Below are positions 1 to 6,058 of a stretch of 6,058 nucleotides of DNA, one piece after another (the first letter of the stretch is position 1; each line of letters begins with the position of its first letter). Source of the DNA: Fidelibacterota bacterium TCS55 (GTDB lineage Bacteria > Fidelibacterota > Marinisomatia > Marinisomatales > TCS55). The position numbers and the translations under genes are program-made. The DNA lies in NCBI GenBank assembly GCA_905182385.1, contig CAJJBS010000045.1:1-6058 (forward strand), written 5' to 3'. The notes beneath the pieces are model-generated. The model had not been told where the DNA came from and searched no databases. It saw nothing but the letters and a program-made list of their open reading frames with translations.

Positions 1-886
1 TCTTATATGTTAGGAAAGGAATTAAAACCGAAGTTTTTTCTTTATAATCTTGATAATTTTTATCTAAAGCCCACTTCTCATCAGCTGCTGTTTCAAGTAA
101 GTTTATTCCACTCACTTTAGTTAATAGAAGAATGACAAAAATAGGCGAAATTAAAGTAATAAATTGCCATCCACTTAAAATTGGGAGAGTAGAAAAGCTT
201 ATGCCTAGCCAAATCAAGATTTCACCAAAATAATTTGGATGTCGAGAAATACTCCATAATCCAGATCTGATAAATTCACCTTTATTAGATATATTCATCC
301 TAAATTTTCTTTTCTGCCTATCAGCCACTACTTCTATAATTAAGCCGATTATTGCAATGCTAAAACCAATAATAAAAAAAATATCTGTAATTGAGTCTGA
401 GTTGTTTATAATCATTGTTAATACATTTACTATCGTTAAAAAAACCCAAAGAGCAGATATATTAAAAAACATCAAAAATTTTGAAAATGATTTTTTTGCA
501 TCTTCAAAACGTTTGTCTTCACCAACTTTAATGACTCTTGTAAAAAGAAAAGCCCCTAGCCTTATTGCCCAAATCATAACAAATATAATTGATAAAATAG
601 ATCGTAATAAAACAACTTCGTTTTTAATAATACTTAGTAAGTATGCTGTTGTTATTAAGATAGACATATATGCAACTGTTCCAGTAATATCATAGAACTT
701 TTCAGTTTTATAAAAAAATGAAGGAATAAAAACTAACCAATGAATGATAAAACTAAGCGCCATACATATTATTGATATTGGGTAATTATTGTATAGTGCT
801 CCATTTTGTGCTGCAGCAATAGAAACCAAGAATGCAATCAGAATACAAATTAAAGAAATAGAATATTCTTTAATGTTATGATTCAT
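1..886 (-). CDS. DUF1295 / steroid 5-alpha-reductase-like membrane protein (3' end outside window)
   Basis: A minus-strand frame begins with ATG at 886-884 and stays open to the left edge, giving 295 residues without a stop. It overlaps the desaturase stop by one base (TAATG), a typical coupling junction. The protein is polytopic, with hydrophobic segments near 9-26, 37-58, 70-86, 94-117, 138-160, 168-186 and 222-256. DUF1295 features are KFYDITGTVAY (63-73), WAIRLGAFLFTRV (106-118), G122-E-D-x-R-F, ADRQKRKFR (188-196), the signature GLWSISRHPNYFGE (209-222), and the C-terminal KVSGINLLE (257-265) followed by YQDYKEKTSVLIP (278-290). The last block is normally followed by only a few residues, so almost the whole protein is present. 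The family shares its fold with steroid 5-alpha-reductases and isoprenylcysteine methyltransferases. NADPH-dependent double-bond reduction is the usual guess, but the bacterial substrate is not known. In this operon an acyl-chain or other lipid substrate is inferred. Confidence 0.88.
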   Translation of the reverse strand, partial: MNHNIKEYSISLICILIAFLVSIAAAQNGALYNNYPISIICMALSFIIHWLVFIPSFFYKTEKFYDITGTVAYMSILITTAYLLSIIKNEVVLLRSILSIIFVMIWAIRLGAFLFTRVIKVGEDKRFEDAKKSFSKFLMFFNISALWVFLTIVNVLTMIINNSDSITDIFFIIGFSIAIIGLIIEVVADRQKRKFRMNISNKGEFIRSGLWSISRHPNYFGEILIWLGISFSTLPILSGWQFITLISPIFVILLLTKVSGINLLETAADEKWALDKNYQDYKEKTSVLIPFLTYK

Positions 887-1608
887 TATACTAGTCTAAT
901 AACTTTCAAAGTATTTAATATTTGAATAATCAAATAACCTAAATCAAGCTCAAACCAACGATGAGAAAACTTAGGTTTATTTGGTGATTTATGATGATTA
1001 TTTTGGTAAAGTTCTCCCATCATAAGTAAATCTACAGGTAAGGTATTTTTAGAGTTATCAAGCAACTCTGGATGGTTTCTATATCCATTTTTATGACCAA
1101 ACCAATTAACTATAAACCCATGAATAGGGCCCATGAAAATATGGAAAGGGATTAATATAAAAAACCAGGCTGAGGGTGCGTATATCCAATAAAATGATGA
1201 ATAAAATATAATAAATAATAATCTAACTATCATTGATTCACCCAAAATCTCGATAGATTTCCAACGAGGCAAATCAGAACTTTTAGAATCATCGTTTATG
1301 AACTGGGTTGATAAGTTTCTATATTCTTTGAACGTTCCCCACATAAATGAAAAAATATTATTCGACCAAACTGGAGAGTGAGGATCTTTTTTGGTATCAC
1401 TAAACGAATGATGTCTACGATGCATAGCTCCATAAGCTGCTGGCTGTAAGAAAGAAGAGCCTTGGACTAAAAAAGTAAGGAAAAAGAAAGTTTTTTCCCA
1501 AAAAGAATTCATTTTAAACATTCTATGTGATGTATAGCGGTGCAAGAAGAATGTTTGAAAAAAAAGAGATATATACCAGTGACCAATAAAAAATAAAATT
1601 ATAATCAT
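886..1608 (-). CDS. Membrane fatty acid desaturase (acyl-CoA / acyl-lipid delta-9 type)
   Basis: This 240-residue integral membrane protein belongs to the fatty acid desaturase superfamily (PF00487, stearoyl-CoA desaturase branch), di-iron enzymes that insert a cis double bond using oxygen and electrons from an external donor. The iron-binding histidine boxes are HRYTSH (23-28), HRRHH (63-67) and GELYQNNHH (198-206). Additional conserved parts are DPHSP (75-79) and HGFIVNWFGHKNGYRN (163-178), which carries further ligand residues. Hydrophobic segments lie at about 1-20, 40-56, 127-143 and 144-162. The protein is shorter than typical delta-9 desaturases (about 300 residues) because the N-terminal extension is missing and the first His box lies near residue 23. 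No upstream in-frame extension is needed, since the ATG sits 6 bases after the previous stop. In the third box Q202 stands where many relatives have His (HNNHH). It probably supplies the double bond used by the methyltransferases. Regiospecificity is not determinable from the sequence. Confidence 0.9.
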   Translation of the reverse strand: MIIILFFIGHWYISLFFQTFFLHRYTSHRMFKMNSFWEKTFFFLTFLVQGSSFLQPAAYGAMHRRHHSFSDTKKDPHSPVWSNNIFSFMWGTFKEYRNLSTQFINDDSKSSDLPRWKSIEILGESMIVRLLFIIFYSSFYWIYAPSAWFFILIPFHIFMGPIHGFIVNWFGHKNGYRNHPELLDNSKNTLPVDLLMMGELYQNNHHKSPNKPKFSHRWFELDLGYLIIQILNTLKVIRLV

Positions 1609-1614
1609 AATTAG

Positions 1615-2655
1615 TTAACTACTCTGCTTTTCAAAGCGATAATGTGAAACACCCCACTCTAATCCATTACTCATACCAAAAAGTTCAGCGCAAGACATAA
1701 AAAATATTCGCCATCTTTGCCACCACATTTTTGCATTCTCTTTTCCATAAGTATCAGAAAAAATTCCTATAATTTTTGCTTTATTTTGGTCCATTTTATT
1801 TAACCAAGCCCAAGAGGTTCTACTATAATGTTCACCTGAGAAGTGCCAAACTTTATCTATCTTTAAATGTTCTTGAAAATACAATAATAATTTATGTGAT
1901 GGCATAATTCCACCGCTAAAAAATTCACGAGCCATCCAATCTCCATCACCTTTATTTTCAAAAGGGTACACCATTTCTTTATGTGAAAATATATGAACAA
2001 ATAACTTTCCATTGGGTTTAAGGAAACTATCAATCTTTTTTAATAGCTCTTGATAATTTCTCATGTGTTCAAACATTTCAACCGAAACTACTCTATCAAA
2101 CTTATTATCAATATTGAAATCATTCATGTCTTCTGTAATTACATTTACATTTTCTAAACCTAGTTCTTTACATTTATTCATAATAAATATTCGCTGATCA
2201 TTTGAGTTACTTACTGCAGTGATATTACTATTTGGAAACTTTTTTGCCATTAAACATGTCAAAGACCCCCATCCACATCCTAATTCAAGAATCTCCAAAC
2301 CTTCAGTTATTTCTGCATGTTCTAATGTTAGGTTTAACATTGCTTGTTCTGATTCATCCAAGTTATTTACTCCATCTGGCCAATAACCTGAGCTATATTT
2401 TAAATATTTTCCTAAAACAGTTTGGAAAAATATAGGAGGGACTTCATAATGCTGTTCATTTGCTTTTTCAGGAACTAAAGCTATGGGACTATTTTTTAAT
2501 TTTTCAACCCAATCTTGATGATGTTCCTCTAATGCTTCAGGACCAATTTTTTTTACCCAGTTTAAACGAACACGACATAGGTTCCTAATTCCAATTCGAA
2601 TTAAAGAATCAGGTAATAGACCTTTTTCAGCATAACCAATTAATGATTTCAACAT
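1615..2655 (-). CDS. SAM-dependent methyltransferase, CFA / coclaurine N-methyltransferase-like
   Basis: This 346-residue class I methyltransferase belongs to the branch of the CFA superfamily that includes plant (S)-coclaurine N-methyltransferase and many uncharacterised bacterial proteins. The substrate-entry block reads NEQHYEVPPIFFQTVLGKYL (66-85), then KYSSGYW (86-92). SAM motif I is ILELGCGWGSL (122-132). SVEMFEHMRNY (191-201) holds E193, E196 and H197, the arrangement of the catalytic Glu/Glu/His cluster known from coclaurine N-methyltransferase. HIFSHKEMVYPFE (221-233), DWMAREFFSGGIMPS (239-253) and WWQRWRIFFMSCAELFG (311-327) are further shared blocks. The classical CFA cysteine position is G90. 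The N-terminal lipid-binding domain of true Cfa is much reduced. The protein is probably cytosolic or peripheral at the membrane. It starts 4 bases after cfa and ends 6 bases before the desaturase, so a lipid or lipid-linked amine substrate is likely. The methyl acceptor (C or N) cannot be read from the sequence. The gene looks intact. Confidence 0.88.
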   Translation of the reverse strand: MLKSLIGYAEKGLLPDSLIRIGIRNLCRVRLNWVKKIGPEALEEHHQDWVEKLKNSPIALVPEKANEQHYEVPPIFFQTVLGKYLKYSSGYWPDGVNNLDESEQAMLNLTLEHAEITEGLEILELGCGWGSLTCLMAKKFPNSNITAVSNSNDQRIFIMNKCKELGLENVNVITEDMNDFNIDNKFDRVVSVEMFEHMRNYQELLKKIDSFLKPNGKLFVHIFSHKEMVYPFENKGDGDWMAREFFSGGIMPSHKLLLYFQEHLKIDKVWHFSGEHYSRTSWAWLNKMDQNKAKIIGIFSDTYGKENAKMWWQRWRIFFMSCAELFGMSNGLEWGVSHYRFEKQSS

Positions 2656-2659
2656 TTGA

Positions 2660-3931
2660 CTAGTACCTTATATTTATTTCTCTAGAATTAGATTTCGCGA
2701 ATATGACTTGATAGTCTCCAATATTTCTTTCCAAAAAACCTGCTTCACAATAATCAAAATAAAACTCCCACATATTAATAAATGCGTCGGAAAAGCCGAG
2801 CTGTTTAATAGCTGGAATTTCATCCATAAAATTATTTTTCCATTTATTAAGAGTGGTTGCATAATGCATAGTAATATCTTCAAGATCAACAATTGACAAA
2901 TCAGTCTTCTTTTTAATTGCATTAGTGATTTGTGAAATTGAAATAAGACATGAACCTGGAAAAACATACTTCTTAATAAAGTCTACAGAATGTTTATATT
3001 CATCAAAATTATGATCATTATATGTAATTCCTTGTAAAGCGAACAAGCCATCGTCTTTCAAAAGTTTAGAAACTGTTTGAAAAAATAATGGAACATATTC
3101 ATGACCAACAGCTTCAATCATTTCAATTGATACAATTTTATCAAACTTACCTGAAAGATTTCTATAATCTTGATTTAGTAATGTTATTTTTTGATTTAGA
3201 CCTTCTTCAGATATCTTATTTTTCGCATATTCATACTGAGCATCAGAAATTGTAGTCGTGGTAATATTACAACCATAGTTCTTTGCTGCATGAATAGCAA
3301 AACTTCCCCAACCAGTTCCAATCTCTAAAATATTATCATTTTTACTAAGATTTAATTTTCTACATATTCGATCTAATTTTTCAATAGAGGCTTCTTTCAA
3401 TGTGGTTGATTCTTTCTCAAATACACCACAAGAATATGTCATGCTATCATCTAACCAAAGTTTGTAAAAATTGTTACTTAAATCATAATGTGCTAAAATA
3501 TTTTCTTTACTTCCAGCCAAAGTATTTTGTCTTTTTTTATGAATATAATTATTTAATGGTTTAAGTAGTTTTGCCCAACCTGAATCTAGTTGCTTCATTA
3601 TATGACTATTTCTAATCATTATCCTAATTAAGGTCACAATATCATCAGCACGCCAAAAACCAGCTGTATAAGCTTCAGTCACACCTAAAAGTCCTCCACT
3701 TCCAAGAAAAACATAGAATTCGGATGATAATATATTAATTTTAGACTGAAGCTCACTTTTCTTATCACCAAACTCATAGACTTCTTTACCATCAGTAATA
3801 TGAATATATCCAACTTTTAGATTGCTGAATTTCTTTAAAATAATATTTTTAAATATGGATACTAAAAAAGTTGATTTTTTTAATTCACTTAATCTATTTG
3901 CACTATGATCTACACGAATCTGTTTTTTCAT
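2660..3931 (-). CDS. cfa: Cyclopropane-fatty-acyl-phospholipid synthase family SAM methyltransferase
   Basis: This 423-residue protein belongs to the CFA/mycolic acid synthase family (PF02353, COG2230), which transfers the SAM methyl group to the double bond of unsaturated acyl chains in membrane phospholipids. An N-terminal lipid-binding region (about 1-140) precedes the substrate helix and loop, HYDLSNNFYKLWLDDSMTYS (148-167). C168 in MTYSCGVF corresponds to the bicarbonate-binding Cys of E. coli Cfa. SAM motif I is ILEIGTGWGSF (201-211). The acidic active-site segment is SIEMIEAVGHEY (268-279), with E273 at the Cfa Glu position, and Y357 in HYATTL matches the conserved Tyr. The usual active-site His ('LLHTIG' in E. 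coli) reads LQGIT, so Q300 replaces His. The protein is about 40 residues longer than E. coli Cfa (382). This suggests the subfamily that travels with DUF1365 and the flavoprotein, so the symbol is used loosely and the product may be a methyl- or methylene-branched rather than a cyclopropane chain. Confidence 0.9.
   Translation of the reverse strand: MKKQIRVDHSANRLSELKKSTFLVSIFKNIILKKFSNLKVGYIHITDGKEVYEFGDKKSELQSKINILSSEFYVFLGSGGLLGVTEAYTAGFWRADDIVTLIRIMIRNSHIMKQLDSGWAKLLKPLNNYIHKKRQNTLAGSKENILAHYDLSNNFYKLWLDDSMTYSCGVFEKESTTLKEASIEKLDRICRKLNLSKNDNILEIGTGWGSFAIHAAKNYGCNITTTTISDAQYEYAKNKISEEGLNQKITLLNQDYRNLSGKFDKIVSIEMIEAVGHEYVPLFFQTVSKLLKDDGLFALQGITYNDHNFDEYKHSVDFIKKYVFPGSCLISISQITNAIKKKTDLSIVDLEDITMHYATTLNKWKNNFMDEIPAIKQLGFSDAFINMWEFYFDYCEAGFLERNIGDYQVIFAKSNSREINIRY
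2666..2669 (-). promoter_or_regulatory. Shine-Dalgarno-like AAGG before the second methyltransferase
   Basis: On the minus strand AAGG lies 10 bases before the ATG at 2655, just inside the end of the preceding cfa-like gene. It is the clearest ribosome-binding motif at any junction in this window. The other genes appear to rely on stop/start proximity or weak A-rich leaders. It supports the chosen start of the methyltransferase. Confidence 0.4.
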
Positions 3932-3938
3932 TATTTAA

Positions 3939-4709
3939 TTAACTCTCAATTTTACTTGGATGAATAAAAAAAGGTGCTTTTTTGATCCAAAGTTTTAGTG
4001 CTTGCCAATGAATTCGATATACCACAAGTAACGTTATAAATGGAAATCTTAAGACTGAAACTAATAAATTTTTTATTGTCAGAGCTTTCCTTTTCATAGT
4101 TAATGTTGCATCAAAAACTTTAACTCCCGATTTAAAATTCTTCATATTAACTAGTAATGATTCATCTGGCTCAGAAAATAACCATTCATATTTATGGTCC
4201 ATTCCCCAAAAAGGACTTACGTGCAACTTTTTTTCAAGTTCCGCTACTAAGTTTCTTTTTGAACCTTTTAACATTTTCTTATCAATAATGTAAGAATACC
4301 TTTCATTCCATGGCGTATTAGTGACTTCTGCCATAATCATTTCTAATTTTGAATCGGAAGTATTAAAACAATAATAAAAACTTACAGGATTAAAACAGTA
4401 TCCAAAATATCTTAAATGCGTAAGAATCCTAATGGGTCCATTTATTTTTTTACCTGTTTTCTCATATATAGTGTGTCGAACACTTTGATCTAATGGTTTA
4501 GTCGGATCTCCATGGTAATCTTTTCTGTAAAATGAGATCAAAGCAGGTTTATTTACGTTCCAAATAAGTGAACTTTTTAAAATTTTACTTACTTTGGATA
4601 TATCTACATATACCATAAATAATGGGTACGAAAAAAAATGTTCAAAGGGTGTATAACGCTTATGCTTTATTACTCCATTATATATGAAATTTTGCAATGA
4701 TAAACTCAT
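3939..4709 (-). CDS. DUF1365 family protein (COG3496)
   Basis: The 256-residue product carries the hallmarks of DUF1365. The N-terminus has H16 and H24 in a 'K.RY.P..H.F.Y' context, leading into a hydrophobic FMVYVD strand (31-36). HGDP is at 66-69. The signature block runs from ILTHLRYFGY (95-104) through CFNPVSFYYCF (105-115). EVTNTPWNER (128-137), the KLHVSPFWGMD segment (161-171) and a YRIHWQALKLW segment (231-241) near the C-terminus follow. No catalytic activity has been firmly assigned to this family. It almost always accompanies the flavoprotein and CFA-type methyltransferase, so it probably works on the same lipid product. The start overlaps the flavoprotein stop (ATGA at 4709-4706), implying translational coupling. 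The stop lies 7 bases before the next gene. The length is typical and no damage is seen. A single hydrophobic stretch (about 214-231) could give peripheral membrane contact. Confidence 0.93.
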   Translation of the reverse strand: MSLSLQNFIYNGVIKHKRYTPFEHFFSYPLFMVYVDISKVSKILKSSLIWNVNKPALISFYRKDYHGDPTKPLDQSVRHTIYEKTGKKINGPIRILTHLRYFGYCFNPVSFYYCFNTSDSKLEMIMAEVTNTPWNERYSYIIDKKMLKGSKRNLVAELEKKLHVSPFWGMDHKYEWLFSEPDESLLVNMKNFKSGVKVFDATLTMKRKALTIKNLLVSVLRFPFITLLVVYRIHWQALKLWIKKAPFFIHPSKIES

Positions 4710-5956
4710 AATGAAAGACCAAACTTCTTAGCAACGTCTAAAGCGCTCACAACACCATCTTCATGGAAACCATTCCTCCAATATGCGCCACAAAAATATG
4801 TATTATTTACACCATTTATTTCGTTTTTACGTTTTTGAGCAGCAATTCCTTCAACCGTAAACAATGGATGATCATACTTCAACTTTTTAATTACTTTAGT
4901 TGAATTGACTAGCCCATTACTATTCAATGTAACACAGAAAGTATCTAGAGGATTAAGACTTTGAAGAATATTCATATTATATGTTAGAGCAACTGGTTCA
5001 TCAGACTCTTGATCTAAGTTATAATTCCAACTTGCCCAGGCTATTTTGCTTTTTGGCAATACTGTATCATCAGTATGCAGTAAAGCTTCATTCCTTTGAT
5101 ATGGTAAAGCACTTAAAATTTCCACCTCTAAACTTGTTTTATCCGATAATAACTTTAAAGCTTGATCACTATGAGTAGCTATAACGACTGCATCAAACGT
5201 TTCTATTTGATCATTATCACTACTAAGTTTTATTTCTACTTTTCCATCTTTTCTGGTAATTGAAAAAACTGGCGAAGACAATCTAATTTTTTCTTTAAAC
5301 GAGCTAACTAACTTCTTAACATATTCTTTTGAGCCACCTTTAATCACCCACCAATTAGGTCGATTCCTAATTTGAAGTAATCCATGATTATCAAAAAAAC
5401 GTATAAAAAATAATGCTGGCATATCTAACATACTTGAAGCTTTAGTTGACCAAATAGCTGCTCCCATTGGAACAATATAATTGTAAATAAAAGTTTTAGA
5501 ATAATTATTATTTTTTAAATATTCTCCCAATGTTAGTTTTAATGAAATAGTAGCAAGGTCTTTTTTTGCATTTTTATTAAATGAAATAATATCTTTAATC
5601 ATCCATAAAAATGATATACTAAAAATATTCTTTTTTTGTGAAAATAAAGAATTTAAAGAGTTGCCAGCATATTCTAATTTCTTTTCTTCAGATTTAACAC
5701 TAAAGCCCATCCTCGTCTTTTGACTTTTAACTCCTAGTATTTTTAATAATTTAATGAAATTAGGATAAGTATTTTCGTTGTAACATATAAAACCTGAGTC
5801 AACTGCATAGCTTTTACCCTTAAGGTTTATATCATGTGTATGTGAATGGCCACCAATGTAGTCATTTTTCTCAAAAACTGTAACCGCATGCTCTTTATTT
5901 AAGAGATATGCTGTTGTTAAGCCTGAAATACCAGTACCAATAATTGCTATTTTCAT
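4706..5956 (-). CDS. FAD/NAD-binding amine-oxidase-like flavoprotein (COG2907 type)
   Basis: This 416-residue protein opens directly with a Rossmann dinucleotide-binding fold. GTGISG (residues 7-12) is the phosphate loop, E29 at the end of the second strand is the expected ribose-binding acid, and GGHSHT (35-40) continues the FAD-binding N-terminus. Further family features are PMGAAIWS (163-170) and the C-terminal CGAYWRNGFHEDGVVSA (389-405), which closes over the flavin in this family. It is related to amine oxidases and phytoene-desaturase-like flavoproteins, and is predicted to be cytosolic or membrane-associated with no signal peptide. The length is normal for the family and the gene looks intact. 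The ATG places the Rossmann strand at residue 3, as usual. No clear Shine-Dalgarno is visible in the 13-base gap after the lipocalin-like gene. The stop overlaps the DUF1365 start by 4 bases (ATGA). The substrate is not known. Family members sit beside DUF1365 and CFA-synthase genes and are thought to carry out redox chemistry on acyl chains; that role here is inference. Confidence 0.9.
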   Translation of the reverse strand: MKIAIIGTGISGLTTAYLLNKEHAVTVFEKNDYIGGHSHTHDINLKGKSYAVDSGFICYNENTYPNFIKLLKILGVKSQKTRMGFSVKSEEKKLEYAGNSLNSLFSQKKNIFSISFLWMIKDIISFNKNAKKDLATISLKLTLGEYLKNNNYSKTFIYNYIVPMGAAIWSTKASSMLDMPALFFIRFFDNHGLLQIRNRPNWWVIKGGSKEYVKKLVSSFKEKIRLSSPVFSITRKDGKVEIKLSSDNDQIETFDAVVIATHSDQALKLLSDKTSLEVEILSALPYQRNEALLHTDDTVLPKSKIAWASWNYNLDQESDEPVALTYNMNILQSLNPLDTFCVTLNSNGLVNSTKVIKKLKYDHPLFTVEGIAAQKRKNEINGVNNTYFCGAYWRNGFHEDGVVSALDVAKKFGLSL

Positions 5957-5969
5957 AAAATTAAGAAGT

Positions 5970-6058
5970 CTACCATTCCTGTCTAATTATTTTAATCTTA
6001 CTAGTATCATAATCTACTTCTTTTAGTTTAGTTATTATCTTTTCGTATAGAGTGGGAT
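5970..6058 (-). CDS. C-terminal end of a probable Blc-type lipocalin (5' part outside window)
   Basis: An open frame enters from the right edge and ends at TAG (5972-5970), giving 28 residues that start PTLYEKI and end IIRQEW. The pattern of a Tyr-containing helix followed by a Y-D-T-S-K-I segment (residues 16-21 of the fragment) and a late Gln resembles the C-terminus of bacterial lipocalins such as Blc, where a 'GyD.S.l....Q' tail follows the last helix. Blc-type lipocalins are small envelope proteins, usually outer-membrane lipoproteins, that bind fatty acids or lysophospholipids. The other two minus-strand frames are closed by stops in this stretch, and the stop lies 13 bases before the next start on the same strand, which supports a real upstream gene of the same operon. 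The family call rests on a short tail only. That a coding sequence ends here is more certain than its identity. Confidence 0.55.
   Translation of the reverse strand, partial: PTLYEKIITKLKEVDYDTSKIKIIRQEW

Larger units (their letters stand above)
1..6058 (-). other. Single lipid-modification operon
   Basis: All seven genes share one strand. The successive junctions are 13 bases apart, a 4-base overlap, then 7, 4 and 6 bases apart, and a 1-base overlap. There is no space for an internal promoter outside coding sequence, and no hairpin followed by a T-run was seen between genes. The unit extends past both edges of the window, so its promoter, any regulator and its terminator are not visible. 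Co-transcription is inferred from spacing, not observed. Confidence 0.85.

Noticed and set aside
357..695. Plus-strand open frame of 112 codons
   Set aside because: It lies wholly antisense to the DUF1295 gene, whose family motifs are clear on the minus strand. The plus-strand product is low-complexity, Ile/Lys-rich and has no recognisable domain.
2232..2435. Plus-strand open frame of 67 codons
   Set aside because: It is antisense to the motif I region of the second methyltransferase; its composition is that of a shadow frame.
2708..2896. Plus-strand open frame of 62 codons
   Set aside because: It is antisense to the conserved C-terminus of the CFA-like gene, with no independent support.
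2674..2967. Minus-strand 97-codon frame inside the CFA-like gene, considered as a possible frameshift remnant
   Set aside because: The main frame reads conserved family residues (for example HYATTL and the CEAGF segment) without interruption through the same region, so this is an out-of-frame shadow and not a broken gene.
1615..3931. Recent tandem duplication of the two methyltransferase genes
   Set aside because: They share only the general SAM-binding and CFA-superfamily motifs. Lengths, N-terminal domains and active-site residues differ, so they are separate subfamilies and not a local duplication.
4981..5178. Plus-strand open frame of 65 codons
   Set aside because: It is antisense to the flavoprotein; no start context or domain supports it.
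5957..5969. Internal promoter or terminator between the lipocalin-like gene and the flavoprotein
   Set aside because: The 13-base gap is too short for either, and it has no hairpin or convincing Shine-Dalgarno.
890..6005. The palindrome ACTAGT occurs four times (890, 2659, 4150, 6000), two of them at gene junctions
   Set aside because: About two copies are expected by chance in AT-rich DNA of this length. Two sit inside coding sequence, and flanking bases are not conserved, so no regulatory repeat is supported.

Overview
The window is AT-rich, densely packed bacterial DNA. All seven genes lie on the minus strand, so the window reads right to left in transcription order. No gap exceeds 13 bases. 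The tight packing, AT-richness and gene content suggest a free-living aquatic, probably marine, gammaproteobacterium with a streamlined genome (SAR86-like lineages are one candidate). The taxon is an inference from style; there is no marker gene here to prove it.

Layout in transcription order: (1) 6058-5970, the last 28 codons of a gene whose tail resembles bacterial Blc-type lipocalins; (2) 5956-4706, a FAD/NAD-binding amine-oxidase-like flavoprotein (COG2907 type); (3) 4709-3939, a DUF1365 protein; (4) 3931-2660, a cyclopropane-fatty-acid-synthase-family methyltransferase; (5) 2655-1615, a second SAM-dependent methyltransferase of the CFA/coclaurine-N-methyltransferase-like type; (6) 1608-886, a membrane fatty acid desaturase with histidine boxes; (7) 886-1, a nearly complete DUF1295 (steroid 5-alpha-reductase-like) membrane protein that runs off the left edge. 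Junctions are +13, -4, +7, +4, +6 and -1 bases, so this is almost certainly one polycistronic unit. Its promoter lies beyond the right edge, and no terminator is in the window.

Functionally the genes form a lipid-modification set. A desaturase puts a double bond into an acyl chain. CFA-family methyltransferases act on such double bonds or on related substrates. A flavoprotein and a DUF1295 reductase can carry out redox steps, and a lipocalin can carry or repair lipids at the envelope. The flavoprotein-DUF1365-CFA core is a widespread proteobacterial cluster, often linked to light or singlet-oxygen stress. The addition of a second methyltransferase, a desaturase and a DUF1295 protein makes this version unusually rich. 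Both methyltransferases differ from classical CFA synthase at active-site positions: Cys to Gly in one and His to Gln in the other. The end product may therefore not be a simple cyclopropane fatty acid. This is the most interesting point of the window.
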